This document shows positions 27,104 to 35,858 of a DNA stretch of 64,000 nt, in pieces. The stretch is from contig NZ_CP037423.1 in assembly GCF_007754155.1 (NCBI RefSeq), forward strand, positions 4,990,865 through 5,054,864, read 5' to 3'. Position 1 is the first letter of the stretch. Each line of letters starts with the position of its first letter. Under the pieces are notes generated by a model. The model worked only from the letters and a program-made list of their open reading frames with translations, was not told the origin of the DNA and searched no databases. Both the position numbers and the translations under genes were made by a program. This DNA comes from Stieleria neptunia. GTDB lineage: Bacteria; Planctomycetota; Planctomycetia; Pirellulales; Pirellulaceae.

Positions 27104-27531
27104 CAGATTGACTCCGTGCTACTGGAAGTCGAATCTGTTCTTTGTCGAGTTTGAAATGCCTGCAAGACGCCACGAAACCGCAATGCTACTCCACTGAGGG
27201 AATAGCCCTGTTCGACGAGCTGCTTTTCGACCGCTTGGCGCAACTCTTGTTCGGCTTCAATTGTCATGCCACCCGCCACGAGGTCGTTCACGATGCTCTT
27301 GACTTGTTCCTTGGTGGCACTTGGCTTTCCATTGCTTCTTCGCTTCTTTCCTTTTCCCGTCGGCGTTCCTTCCAAAGCAGCCAAGGCAGCGTTGACCCGT
27401 TTCAGTCCATTTTCCTTTTCGCGTGCTGTCGCTTGCACCGCTTCGAGCTCTGAGCTAAGTCTTTGCTTTTCTTGCTTGAGACTTTTGACAACCTCAATCA
27501 ATGAACCTTCGACAACTTCGGTTTGCGGCAT
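27103..27531 (-). CDS. Coiled-coil protein of the mobile element
   Basis: 142 aa. The N-terminal 55 residues form a heptad-rich helix (SLKQEKQRLSSELEAVQATA), a basic stretch GKGKKRRSNGKP follows near residue 58-70, and the C-terminal half is a separate helical domain (KEQVKSIVNDLVAGG). The basic patch suggests nucleic-acid binding. No family recognised. First gene of the leftward operon; its promoter must lie in the 27532-27739 gap, which also holds GTATAC sites. Confidence 0.6.
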   Translation of the reverse strand: MPQTEVVEGSLIEVVKSLKQEKQRLSSELEAVQATAREKENGLKRVNAALAALEGTPTGKGKKRRSNGKPSATKEQVKSIVNDLVAGGMTIEAEQELRQAVEKQLVEQGYSLSGVALRFRGVLQAFQTRQRTDSTSSSTESI

Positions 27532-27657
27532 CGTTCAACTCCTCGCGCTTCTCGACTTAGCCTGTCTTCGAAATTCAAACAGGTATCAGCTACCTGGTCT
27601 ATTGCAATTGAAGCCTCCAAGTTCCTAAAGAGAAGGCTCTTTTCAATGTCTACGTCG

Positions 27658-27681
27658 GTATACGGTGTCTACTTCGTATAC
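27658..27681. promoter_or_regulatory. Paired GTATAC sites in a divergent promoter region
   Basis: Two GTATAC palindromes at 27658-27663 and 27676-27681, centres 18 bases apart, lie between the leftward operon and the rightward 27740 gene. The same hexamer recurs four times at 37761-37863, upstream of the relaxase operon. A shared operator of an element-encoded regulator is plausible but inferred. Confidence 0.4.
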
Positions 27682-27739
27682 AGCGGCGCAACTGCCAAAA
27701 GAGTTTGGTTCCCAAGGCGCTTTGTGAGAAACTACGCGG

Positions 27740-28477
27740 ATGGAACCACTTGATATCCATGCACAGAAAAAAAGGTTGACACTTGAACTTGACCAGGGAA
27801 TCTATGACTACCTGAACCAGGCGATCGTTCTTTCTCGTCTGAGCGGAACGAGGTCACTCCCCCAGCATCTGCCATTTATCATCGAGTCGCAGCTTCATGA
27901 TGGATCACTTGAGAGTGTCAAACTTGGAATTCAACGTGTTCGCCGTCACGTTCAGTGGCGTCACGAGATTGTTGCAGAACTAATGCAAATCTTGCTCGTT
28001 GCACTTACGAATGACGTCGACGCCGAAATCATGGAAATGATCGACACGCACCTTCCCGGTTGCGAATCTCGCATTCCTAGCAGTGCTGAAGTCTTGCCAT
28101 GTTTTTCACTTGAGCCACGAGGACGCGCTCCGCGTCCAAACGCTTTAGTTCCGGTCCAGGACACAGCGTTTCACGAGGTAACCATCGAAATCGACGGAAT
28201 CACCTTTGGCCTTATTTCGATTGAGGCCAGGAAGATGAATTTCTCGGCTGAAGAGCTTGCGTTGCATTTACTCCACAACTTTCGAGACGAGAGTGCGATC
28301 CGTGAGCAATGCAAAGAGCTAAGTCGCGTAGAATCTGACCTGCGCAGGCTTCACATGGGCATCAGAAACCTTGTTTTCGCGGTCGTGCTGAAACAGGCTC
28401 CGGCGTCCGAGCATCAGGAGTTAGAACAACGTTTTCGCGGACTCATCCGGGAATGGGGACAAAAACGTTGCAAATAG
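27740..28477 (+). CDS. Hypothetical protein with possible RHH-like N-terminus
   Basis: 245 aa. The first 35 residues (KKRLTLELDQGIYDYLNQAI) have the strand-helix-helix profile of ribbon-helix-helix DNA-binding domains, as in plasmid partition or relaxosome regulators. The middle is mixed, with a Cys-containing loop (LPGCESRIP, LPCFSLEPRGRAPRP), and the C-terminus is helical and basic. No family is recognised. It begins the rightward block of three genes that ends with a relaxosome-accessory-like protein. Confidence 0.6.
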   Translation: MEPLDIHAQKKRLTLELDQGIYDYLNQAIVLSRLSGTRSLPQHLPFIIESQLHDGSLESVKLGIQRVRRHVQWRHEIVAELMQILLVALTNDVDAEIMEMIDTHLPGCESRIPSSAEVLPCFSLEPRGRAPRPNALVPVQDTAFHEVTIEIDGITFGLISIEARKMNFSAEELALHLLHNFRDESAIREQCKELSRVESDLRRLHMGIRNLVFAVVLKQAPASEHQELEQRFRGLIREWGQKRCK

Positions 28478-28522
28478 CTACAATACATGAGCCGCGACAA
28501 TCGCAGGCGTACTCAATAGCTA

Positions 28523-29074
28523 GTGGCGTTTGACGCCACACGATGCCCCTCGATCTTCAACCCAGGCGATACCTTGTCTCCTCAAAAAGACCTCTTCGCT
28601 TTCGAGGATGAACCAACTGTCATCCACGAGTTCGCAATCGGCGACAACGCGAAGTTTAAACTGCTTGAGAACACACATGTCGACTACGACGATGGATCTG
28701 CAACCATCTCCTACAAGATCGAATCGTACCTGCGCGAAAACGCAAAGCTAGATTTTGCGGATACCCCAATTCGCGATACGACGCTCCATGTCGATTTTAA
28801 AGAGGTCGCAATCGCAGAAAAGGCCCGAGAGCTCTTCTCGGAAAGAAACGAGGTTACGATTGACGTCGATCAACTGGAAGAGCACCGAGAGATGAAGCGA
28901 GATTTTCCAAAAGAGTTCAAGGACGACCTCACTGCCGCGAAGGCTTGGGTTCTCAACAATCGATTTCCTGTTGAGAAACGAATGAGAGAGCTGGAGCAGA
29001 AGCTGGAAAAGGAAACTCTCGCCGAACGCCAGCAAGAAAGCGAGGGCATCCGCATCCGGAAGCCAAAGCTGTAA
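28523..29074 (+). CDS. Hypothetical protein with C-terminal helix
   Basis: 183 aa from a GTG just after an in-frame stop; no ATG is available in the first two thirds, so GTG or a TTG at about codon 18 must initiate. The N-terminal 100 residues are beta-rich and acidic (VIHEFAIGDNAKFKLLENTH, ATISYKIESYL). The last 70 are a charged helix (MRELEQKLEKETLAERQQES). Not recognised. Lies between the 27740 gene and the relaxosome-accessory-like gene in the same direction. Confidence 0.55.
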   Translation: MAFDATRCPSIFNPGDTLSPQKDLFAFEDEPTVIHEFAIGDNAKFKLLENTHVDYDDGSATISYKIESYLRENAKLDFADTPIRDTTLHVDFKEVAIAEKARELFSERNEVTIDVDQLEEHREMKRDFPKEFKDDLTAAKAWVLNNRFPVEKRMRELEQKLEKETLAERQQESEGIRIRKPKL

Positions 29075-29111
29075 TACTTAGAGACTCGCATACTCGACAT
29101 TTCACGGAACC

Positions 29112-29549
29112 ATGAGCAATCGACTCGTCCATTCGCGAATCACAGCGGATCTTGAAAAACAGTTCTCTGCGCAATGCAGGGCCGAGGGAACCAACAAGAG
29201 CCAGAAGATACAGCAGTTGATCAAAGCATCACTTGATGGTGTTCCGGAATCTGGCTCCCCCGAGCCCGCACCGCTCGAAGAAGGGATGTCCCAAGTTCTT
29301 GATTCACTTGATGAGCTCAAACGAGGAATGAGAAACCTCTACAACGAGCAGCTAAAGCTCGAGGAGACTCAGAACTCAATGAGGAGCGACTTTCAGCGCG
29401 AAGTGTGGGCGATCTTCAGCTTGCTTTTCCAGAACCATCAGTCGCTTCTTCCAGACCAATCAAAAGACATTGACGTCAGCGAAGTAGCAAAGCTCTTTTG
29501 GGAAGCGTTCGAGCAAGCAAAGGGCAAGGCACCCAATGCCGAGCAGTAG
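29112..29549 (+). CDS. Relaxosome-accessory-like coiled-coil protein (paralogue 1)
   Basis: 145 aa. The N-terminus (VHSRITADLEKQFSAQC, GTNKSQKIQQLIKASL) looks like a ribbon-helix-helix domain, the middle is a coiled coil, and the end VWAIFSLLFQNHQSLLPDQS plus WEAFEQAK is a conserved amphipathic module. The same layout and end motif occur in the 41070 gene beside the MobF relaxase (FAFFNVILQNHHVLFPDKS, AAFEQAQ), so the two are diverged paralogues. MobC-like accessory proteins of relaxases have this kind of plan; the role is inferred. An IS66 copy starts 17 bases after its stop, so whatever followed it is displaced. Confidence 0.65.
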   Translation: MSNRLVHSRITADLEKQFSAQCRAEGTNKSQKIQQLIKASLDGVPESGSPEPAPLEEGMSQVLDSLDELKRGMRNLYNEQLKLEETQNSMRSDFQREVWAIFSLLFQNHQSLLPDQSKDIDVSEVAKLFWEAFEQAKGKAPNAEQ

Positions 29550-29636
29550 GCTAGGGCCAACTGAGCGTAAGCGCCCAGGAGCACCATGGGTTAGGTGGGC
29601 CAACGGGGCGACGCCGTGGCCATGTTTCAGGGAAAG

Positions 29637-29708
29637 AGCTATCGCCCGATTCTCGGATCCACTGGCCGTAGATGATCCGCGATCCGCCGGGACAAGCGTC
29701 TTGATCTC
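29637..29708 (+). other. 72-base noncoding block shared with the other IS66
   Basis: Lies between the left inverted repeat and the tnpC stop. It aligns without gaps to 45152-45223 in the second IS66. Conserved cores are AGCTATCGCC, ACTGGCCGTAG, TGATC-GCGAT and AGCGTCTTGATCTC. Outer ATCGC/GCGAT complementarity suggests a stem with ACTGGCCGTAG in the loop. Orientation relative to tnpC is opposite in the two elements. Confidence 0.6.
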
Positions 29709-29823
29709 ATAGGGCCCAACGCGAGCTTAGCAGGCGCGTGACTCCCTCGTGACGCGCGAGGTGTGTTCTACGTCAGTTTTCTTTTATCGAAAGACAGTCC
29801 TGAATGCTGCCTTGCAGTGCCAG

Positions 29824-31662
29824 CTACTGATCCAGGCGGGCGAGGCGGCGGCGAAGCCGATCTCGCTCTCGACGGATGTTGTCAGCTTCACGCTCCTTTT
29901 GCCGGTGGGCCCGGATCGACTCCGGATGCGCTGTCCCCCATGCGTCAGGACGCAGCGCGGCATAGTCGCGACTGCCTGCGAGAAGCTGGTCGAGTACGTC
30001 TTCCAAGTACGCCGCCACATCCAGGTCGTTTCGTATCGCGCTGCTGACGACCGTCATCAATGTCGCCGTACGATAACCCGATGCAAGACTGCCAAGAAAA
30101 AGCCAGTTCTTGCGACCCAGTGCTACTTGCTTCATCAGCTGCTCGCATGAGTTGTTGTCGATCGGGATTTCCCCGTCTTCAAGGTGAGCCGTCAGTCCTT
30201 GCCATTGATTCAAGATGTAACTTCGCGCATCGCTGATCTTGTCACTACTCAGCACGTCCATCATCTTCATCTGGAGGTACTCGCGCATCTGGCCCCAAAG
30301 GGGAGCCGATTGCTTTTGGCGAAGTGTCAAGCGTTCTGCTGGCGACAACTCTCGAGCTTCGTCTTCGACATCATAAATCAATCGAAACAATCCAAGTAAA
30401 TGCTTTGCATGCTCCGCGTGATTGTCTAGCGCAGCTTCCACCTTCCGACGCGCATGGGCCGCGCAAGCGGCATGAACGATCAATCCGTTTGATCGTATGT
30501 AAATCCCCGTGTTCGCTCCGTAGCAGTCTCCCAATAGAGTTCCCGTATACTCGCTATCGACTAAAAATTGGTCCGGCCCATCACGGTGACGACTGACCGT
30601 AAAGTCAAACACGTTGATTGGAATATGAACGCCTCGGTAGGCCCACATCTTTGCCGTGATGCTTTTGAGCCCTTTCGACTTGGCTGCTGCAAAAACTTCC
30701 GCAGCACGCCGACCCTTCGGATCGTCCTCGCGTGCTTCGGGAATGTCTTGCGGCAACAGTAAGCGGATCGACGTGTCGTCACTTCCGATGCAGCTGTCGG
30801 TGCGAACCAAGTCAGCAAGCCACTGCACGAACGGCCGGAGCACGCGTTCGGCAGCTTCTTGAAGGTTTAGTAGCGTACTGCGTGAAAGGTAAAGGCCGCA
30901 CTCGGCGAACATGTCCTCTTGACGATAGATCGGCAGATGGTAGCCAAGTCGATTGGCAATGACCGAGGCAGCGAATGAGGTGTCGTAGCGATCGCCTTGA
31001 ATCAGCGCCGCGGGGCGTGGGGCCTGCAAAATACCGGCGCGGGGATCCTCCGGGTGAACGTACTTGGGGAAGATCTTTCGAATGATATAGGCCGCACCCC
31101 GGGTGAAGTGTGCCGATTCGACCACGTCTTCTCCGATCCGCACCAAGCCTTCTTTTTCTTCGTCGCTTAAGTCGACAATCACTTCCTTGCGCGGCAGGCT
31201 GTCGGGAAAACGCTCTTCACGCTTGCGTCGCTTGGGCGGCTTGTTGCGTTTGCCGGCTCGATCATTTTCTTCGATCGCCTGCTTGATGCCTTCACGAGCG
31301 TCGTCGATTTCTGCTTGACTGGCGAATTCGAACTTCAGCTGGTCGTCGTCTTCAAAGCGTTCGCTCTGGCGGCCAAAGATGCGACGGATCAAAGCGTCGA
31401 GTTCGTCTTGCTTTTTGGAGAGTTGCTTTCGTAAGTCCTCGTTCTTCGATTCAAGGTCCTCTTTGGCCGCAGCGAGTGACTTGGCGTCTTGGACGAGAGA
31501 CTCGTTGGTGGTAGCAAGCGATTGGTTGTTTACAGCGAGTGAATCGACTTTGTTGGTGAGTGACGCATTGGTGGCAGCAAGCGATTCATTGACGGACTCA
31601 AGCGTGCTGTTTTTCGCACGCAGGGCTTCGATTTCGCGTTGAAGTTGCTTGAGCTTGTCCAT
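29824..31662 (-). CDS. tnpC: IS66 transposase TnpC
   Basis: 612 aa. The first 90 residues are an unusually regular coiled coil with recurring SLA-x-x-N/K blocks (ESLAATNASL, SLAVNNQSLATTNESL). After the short IRRIFGRQSERF motif come the zinc-finger-like region and the DDE catalytic core: GSDDTSIRLLLPQ (first Asp), FLVDSEYTGTLLGDCYGA (second Asp) and DNNSCEQLMKQVALGRKNWLF (Glu), followed by the IS66 C-terminal domain with LLPDxW-like ALRPDAW and HPESIR. All hallmarks are intact, so it should be active. It is separated from tnpB by 132 bases that hold an intrinsic terminator. Confidence 0.92.
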   Translation of the reverse strand: MDKLKQLQREIEALRAKNSTLESVNESLAATNASLTNKVDSLAVNNQSLATTNESLVQDAKSLAAAKEDLESKNEDLRKQLSKKQDELDALIRRIFGRQSERFEDDDQLKFEFASQAEIDDAREGIKQAIEENDRAGKRNKPPKRRKREERFPDSLPRKEVIVDLSDEEKEGLVRIGEDVVESAHFTRGAAYIIRKIFPKYVHPEDPRAGILQAPRPAALIQGDRYDTSFAASVIANRLGYHLPIYRQEDMFAECGLYLSRSTLLNLQEAAERVLRPFVQWLADLVRTDSCIGSDDTSIRLLLPQDIPEAREDDPKGRRAAEVFAAAKSKGLKSITAKMWAYRGVHIPINVFDFTVSRHRDGPDQFLVDSEYTGTLLGDCYGANTGIYIRSNGLIVHAACAAHARRKVEAALDNHAEHAKHLLGLFRLIYDVEDEARELSPAERLTLRQKQSAPLWGQMREYLQMKMMDVLSSDKISDARSYILNQWQGLTAHLEDGEIPIDNNSCEQLMKQVALGRKNWLFLGSLASGYRTATLMTVVSSAIRNDLDVAAYLEDVLDQLLAGSRDYAALRPDAWGTAHPESIRAHRQKEREADNIRRERDRLRRRLARLDQ

Positions 31663-31720
31663 GTACAGAAGACTAAAAGCTTCTCGAAATCGCGCAATAG
31701 CAAATCACCGTCTGGGCAAG

Positions 31721-31757
31721 AAAAAAAGCAAGTTTTCTTCGCCGAAGAAAACTTGCT
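31721..31757 (-). terminator. Intrinsic terminator between tnpB and tnpC of IS66 no. 1
   Basis: On the minus strand the stem AGCAAGTTTTCTTC pairs perfectly with GAAGAAAACTTGCT around GG/CG bases, and is followed at once by a run of seven T. It lies after tnpB and before tnpC in the direction of transcription, so it should limit read-through into the transposase gene. Confidence 0.8.
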
Positions 31758-31794
31758 CCCAAGTGTGGTCCGTCGTCACTGCTTCCGCGGCAGC

Positions 31795-32142
31795 TTACGC
31801 TGCCTTGAGCCGTTTACGTCTCTTGGCATTTTCGATTGAGATTCCACCAAGCAGCATCGCCAAGTCGGCTGCGTCGAGCTTGACGCTCGCCTCGCCATCT
31901 TGCCTGATTCTTTCAAAGGTGCCTTGCTCCAGACTTTTGTACCACACCGCCATTCCATCGCGGTCCCAATAGAGTGCTTTGAGTTTGTCCTGGCGTCGAT
32001 TGATAAACAGGAACAAGCTTCCGTCATTTGGCGTTTTGCCTAGCTCGTTTCGCACGATGCCAGCCAGGCCCGAGAAACTCTTTCGCATGTCGGTCGGCTT
32101 GGCGTAGAGAAAAATGCCGCCAGTGGTTGGTAGCGCGATCAT
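31795..32142 (-). CDS. tnpB: IS66 accessory protein TnpB
   Basis: 115 aa with the IS66 Orf2 signature: FLYAKPTDMRKSFSGLAGIV, LFLFINRRQDKLKALYWDRD and GTFERIRQ. Such proteins assist TnpC; their biochemical role is not settled. The start at 32142 overlaps the tnpA stop as ATGA. The longer upstream frame is only tnpA read out of frame and is not used. Confidence 0.9.
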   Translation of the reverse strand: MIALPTTGGIFLYAKPTDMRKSFSGLAGIVRNELGKTPNDGSLFLFINRRQDKLKALYWDRDGMAVWYKSLEQGTFERIRQDGEASVKLDAADLAMLLGGISIENAKRRKRLKAA

Positions 32143-32468
32143 TGCTGCAACTCGCTTGGTTGTGGTGCCAACCGGTCGACGATGATCATCAGGCTGTTGG
32201 CATCGCAGGAAGCAAGCTCGATCTGCGTGCCACAGGGAAAGCGGACAGTGGTGCCGCCGATTTGGGGACGCGGCTGCTCGATCTGCACGGCAAGAAACGC
32301 GTCGCTCTGATCGGCGTCGCCCTGCAGCCTTTGTCGCCATCGATAAAACGATGCGGTGGAGACTCCGTGCAAATCGCAAAATTCGGAGACCGCAAGATCG
32401 GACTGTTCGTGAAGTTGGATCAGCCGCGACCAACGTTGGCGAACGGCGGGGTCTGGCAAGCGAACCAT
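32139..32468 (-). CDS. tnpA: IS66 accessory protein TnpA
   Basis: 109 aa from the ATG at 32468 (MVRLPDPAVRQRWSRLIQ), with GGAGG just upstream (CCTCC on the plus strand). An HTH of the IS66 Orf1 type, LAVSEFCDLHGVSTASFYRW, lies near residues 24-43, so it binds DNA, probably the element ends. It is translationally coupled to tnpB. Confidence 0.88.
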   Translation of the reverse strand: MVRLPDPAVRQRWSRLIQLHEQSDLAVSEFCDLHGVSTASFYRWRQRLQGDADQSDAFLAVQIEQPRPQIGGTTVRFPCGTQIELASCDANSLMIIVDRLAPQPSELQQ

Positions 32469-32552
32469 GGAAACCTCCTGGTTACGTGAGTGAAAACCCA
32501 CCAGCCTACGCCACGCGCCAAGAATGGTTTCCTCGGGCGCTTACAACTGAGC

Positions 32553-33117
32553 TGCAGCCAATTGGGATCGCTGTCGCGAGACTTCTTTTTTTTCGCAGAA
32601 ATTCCGAGGAGCTTTTTAACTCAACGGCGTTGCCGCAAAAGTCGTCCCCGGTTGGCGCCGGGGCCCTGTCATCGCCGGAATTAGATTGAGCCACTTTGGC
32701 GGTCTGGCTGACGGCCATCTTGCGCTGTCAGGCTGATACGCTTCACGCTTTGGAACCCGTAACTGCAATGGTCATCTGGGCTTGCGCAGCAGAGTGTTCC
32801 TTTGTGCACTGCCCGGTTGCCGCGCGGCAACGCCGCCATAGTGGCTGATTCAAAACCGCTGTCGACAGCTTTCCTCCATTTTTCCACTTAGCTCGCTGAG
32901 CATCGCTCTATTTTGCGAGAGAATCCAGCTTCACCTTCGCGGTGATTACGCGGAAACACGGCTCTGCCCGATGCAAGTTCCCCCCAAGAGTGCGTCCGAT
33001 CACAATTGTCAGTCGGCAACCATTCTGGCATGGATGAACTGCAACTCATGGGCGATGACGACTGACTCAATACTCGACCTACATGCGAAGGAATCGCGGC
33101 TCGATGCGCCGCCATCC
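32553..33117. other. Noncoding remnant with degenerate copies of element repeats
   Basis: No gene can be supported. At 32645-32662 there is the hairpin CCCCGGTTGGCGCCGGGG, also found at 36401. At about 32880-32956 there is a palindrome-like block (CTTAGCTCGCTGAGCATCGC ... ATTACGCGGAA) that matches 37164-37237. The order is the same as at 36.4-37.2 kb, so this looks like a decayed second copy of that module without its gene. Confidence 0.5.
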
Positions 33118-34743
33118 AAGCAACCGGGTGCGATCCGCGTGGTGCGCGGCTTGATCCGCCAATCACGCGTCTTCGGTGATGATAAGGTCTCTGACAGCCG
33201 GTTTCGCCGCAAGCCACTTCTTATAGACCGCGTCCCAAATCCCGCTCAGCAACAAGCAACGAAGCGTCATCGTTCGTTGACCACCCTCTTTGCTCCAACG
33301 CATCCCAGACAGTTTCATTCGTTCACTGACGATCTGCTTGCAGGCCGATTCCACTACGCCGCTGCCGATCGGATAACCGCGCGATTTCATTGTAGCGTAG
33401 TCCATGAAACGAGAATAACGTCGAAGGTACCGCTCGGCTTTCTCCGCCTCATCGGTTGCTGATGCCTTGTAGCAATAGAGTTCACGCATCTTTGCGATGC
33501 TGCGAAGCACACGTCCGTGGCCACCGGGCTGCAGAAGCAACCATCTCGCATGTTCAAGCCATTCAATTCGCTTTGTCTTGTCCTTGCCCAACTTCAATGC
33601 GTCGGCGATCACTGTTAGACGCTCGGCGGCATGGTAGTAGTCGACCACACGAGTGATCTTGATTCGCCGCCCATCGACAAAGAACGCCTGCAACGTGTTC
33701 CTCCAGTAAGCCGTTTCGACTTTGCCCGCGTCGCTGACGTACACAATCTCCGGGACACAATTGCCACAGCCACGAATCGTTGCCGTGAGCAGACTGGTCA
33801 GTTGATTCGAAAGAGTGGCCTGATTTGTCTCGGGAACGCGGCCCAAATACACCGTCCCGAGTTTCTTGCCATCGGCCAAGACACTCACGCACGCGACACT
33901 GGCCATCTCGAAAGAGCTCCACTGTGCAAGGCCCAGGGCGACGCCGTCACGGCTGACCGACAAAACCGGCGTTTTTTCCAGCCCGCGAGCCTGGCCAATC
34001 ATTCTCATCAGTTCTTCAACTTGAGCTTCCTCGCGGTGCGGTTCCATGCCGTCGGCGAGCGTGCCGACGAGTTTGCGAAGTTTCTCCGTACCGATCTTCG
34101 TTCCCATTTGATCGGTGATCATTGCCAGCGTCCTTTCCTGAGAACTCCCGCAGGCCGCGAATTGTTTACCGGCCCGGTCAGCCGCCGCCGGAGTGAACCC
34201 GTCTTCGATGCCCAGTGAGATTTCTATCGGGAAGATCACCCGACCGGCTCGTCCGCGTCGATACCGCGCCCGCAGCAGCGAGACCTTGCCAAACCGTGTC
34301 ACGATGTCCGACCGAAGCGCCTTGTCGGGCAACCGTCGATGAGACTGCTCGCGAAACGAAACCGTGCCGGGCATCTCGTCGATCGCAGGTTCGAGTTGCG
34401 AAAAGAGCCACTCGATCAAGCGTCGCCCGACCTCAAGAAGTTGCTGATGAAGCTGATTTTCGACATTATGCGTTTGCTCGGGCGTTGATTGGTCAGCGGC
34501 AAACGATGCGACCAGCGAGATGGCATTTTCTCGAAACTCGTCGACGATTTTGTCCAGGGCGACGGAAATTTCAGTTTCTGCGATTGCCGAAACAAGGCTT
34601 CCAGCGTTAACTTTGACGTCCATGAGGCTTCCTTTCCTGCGGTGTTAGCTTGGTAACCAACATTTTGCAGGAGGAAGCCTCTTTTTATAAATACCAATCT
34701 GGAGGAATCAGGGGCGCACTACGCGGATCGCACCCAAGCAACC
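33118..34743 (-). mobile_element. ISKra4-type insertion sequence with TIRs and 8-bp target duplication
   Basis: Inverted repeats GGGTGCGATCCGCGTGGTGC at 33126 and its complement ending at 34735 match at 21 of 22 positions, giving an element of 1610 bases. AAGCAACC stands directly outside both ends (33118-33125 and 34736-34743), a clear 8-bp target-site duplication. One intact transposase gene fills it. Insertion is into noncoding remnant DNA. Confidence 0.92.
33163..34623 (-). CDS. ISKra4-family transposase
   Basis: 486 aa. Recognised by the middle segment VLSVSRDGVALG (first catalytic Asp), VSDAGKVETAYWRN, then ITRVVDYYHAAERL and the C-terminal RGYPIGSGVVESACKQIVSER and SGMRWSKEGGQRTMTLRCL, which together define the ISKra4 group of DDE transposases. 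The chain is uninterrupted and the start (MDVKVNAGSL) follows an AGGAAG Shine-Dalgarno on the minus strand. Only gene of its IS. Confidence 0.9.
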   Translation of the reverse strand: MDVKVNAGSLVSAIAETEISVALDKIVDEFRENAISLVASFAADQSTPEQTHNVENQLHQQLLEVGRRLIEWLFSQLEPAIDEMPGTVSFREQSHRRLPDKALRSDIVTRFGKVSLLRARYRRGRAGRVIFPIEISLGIEDGFTPAAADRAGKQFAACGSSQERTLAMITDQMGTKIGTEKLRKLVGTLADGMEPHREEAQVEELMRMIGQARGLEKTPVLSVSRDGVALGLAQWSSFEMASVACVSVLADGKKLGTVYLGRVPETNQATLSNQLTSLLTATIRGCGNCVPEIVYVSDAGKVETAYWRNTLQAFFVDGRRIKITRVVDYYHAAERLTVIADALKLGKDKTKRIEWLEHARWLLLQPGGHGRVLRSIAKMRELYCYKASATDEAEKAERYLRRYSRFMDYATMKSRGYPIGSGVVESACKQIVSERMKLSGMRWSKEGGQRTMTLRCLLLSGIWDAVYKKWLAAKPAVRDLIITEDA

Positions 34744-34778
34744 TGGACGGAAGCCGACCGGCTGCGAACCGCCTTTGC

Positions 34779-35858
34779 CTACTGGCTTTGGTTCTCCTCG
34801 GCTTGTGCAGGATTGTCAACTTCGGGCTCCGTTCCCCCATTTGCGATCTCTTTTAATTCCAATCTGCTTTTCTTCTTCAGCAACCTTGCTTTTCGGGCTG
34901 ACTGCTTCAGCGACTGGGCTTCGCGGATGGATTCTCGAAGTTCCGTAATAGATACTTTCGGCGACTCAGTTTGGGCTTCGCCCCGCACATGAAGAAAGAA
35001 GAAAATCGATCCAAATCCCATGGCCACGATAGCGGCCCAATGCGACGCCTGGACCAGCCTAAAGAAAGAGGCCAGAAGGTTTCCACCAGACTTAAAATGA
35101 GAAGGCTTCGGGTCGGAGGAAAACAGAAATTTCCCCCACTGTCTTAATCTCTCCTTGCGCCGCATTTCCGTACTCAAAAGACCAGAGGTCTTTGTCCATC
35201 GAACAATGATCAACCGTTTCCAATTCTTCTTGACGTAATCTTTATCCCGATCTTCCCATTTTTGGCATACGTCCGCCAAATCGCTAAGCTTAACCTCATC
35301 AATGTTTCGCTGGACATGGCGGAACCATTCATGACTTTCGCCTAGACCAAGAGCTTGATGCAGGACCGTTGCATTGATTGAAGCTGCAACGTACAGGTGA
35401 TACGCGGCAATCGCCTTGGATCTCACTACCTGTGAGATCGGGAAAACGAAGAACACCAGCACGATTGCAGCCGCAAACATGACACCCGCCTCAGTTGGAG
35501 ACACGGAGTCGCTTGCACCGAATGAAGCAAGCAGGCCCGCTGCTACGAATAGAACAAGCGTCAAGGTGATCAATTGCCGTGCGTCATCCATAAAAATGGA
35601 ACGCGCATTGGTTATCTGGTCCAACGAATTTGCAAGGTATCCCTCAAACAACGGCGATTCAGAAGCCTTGGCGTCCCTTAGTTTGTCACCAGATTCGAAA
35701 CTCATACGTTCCGCCCATTCTGCTTCGTCAGACTTTATTCCCAAAAGAACGGAGTTTTGGGTCTCCCAAACACAACAGTTGAATTGATCTCGAACGTATT
35801 CGCTTAGTTCTTTATCTTCGCCGAAATCTGGTGATGATTCCTGAATGTTGCTACTCAT
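34779..35858 (-). CDS. Membrane protein of unknown family in the mobile element
   Basis: 359 aa from the ATG at 35858; the frame extends upstream only to a TTG. An acidic, soluble N-terminal 85 residues precede two closely spaced helices (about 96-114, LITLTLVLFVAAGLLA; and 122-145, VMFAAAIVLVFFVFPI). A soluble domain with KAIAAYHLYVAASINATVLH follows. A third helix lies near 280-300 (WAAIVAMGFGSIFFFLHV). The C-terminal tail is a strongly charged coil (RKARLLKKKSRLELKEIANG). The 2-helix start with a cytoplasmic middle recalls, loosely, membrane effectors of defence systems such as SLATT-type proteins, but no motif proves it. It stands alone between the ISKra4 element and noncoding repeats. 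Confidence 0.6.
   Translation of the reverse strand: MSSNIQESSPDFGEDKELSEYVRDQFNCCVWETQNSVLLGIKSDEAEWAERMSFESGDKLRDAKASESPLFEGYLANSLDQITNARSIFMDDARQLITLTLVLFVAAGLLASFGASDSVSPTEAGVMFAAAIVLVFFVFPISQVVRSKAIAAYHLYVAASINATVLHQALGLGESHEWFRHVQRNIDEVKLSDLADVCQKWEDRDKDYVKKNWKRLIIVRWTKTSGLLSTEMRRKERLRQWGKFLFSSDPKPSHFKSGGNLLASFFRLVQASHWAAIVAMGFGSIFFFLHVRGEAQTESPKVSITELRESIREAQSLKQSARKARLLKKKSRLELKEIANGGTEPEVDNPAQAEENQSQ

Larger units (their letters stand above)
29559..32552 (-). mobile_element. IS66-family insertion sequence no. 1 with 8-bp target duplication
   Basis: Terminal inverted repeats begin GTAAGCGCCC at 29567 and end with its complement at 32544 (arms GTAAGCGCCC-AGGAGCACCAT and GTAAGCGCCC-GAGGAAACCAT), so the element is 2978 bases. 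Both sides are flanked by AACTGAGC (29559-29566 and 32545-32552), the 8-bp duplication typical of IS66. It encodes intact tnpA, tnpB and tnpC on the minus strand. It has a terminator between tnpB and tnpC and a noncoding block near its left end. The intact TSD says the insertion is simple. Confidence 0.93.

Noticed and set aside
32971..33462. 163-codon frame across the left end of the ISKra4-type element
   Set aside because: It runs from noncoding remnant DNA through the inverted repeat into the antisense of the transposase.
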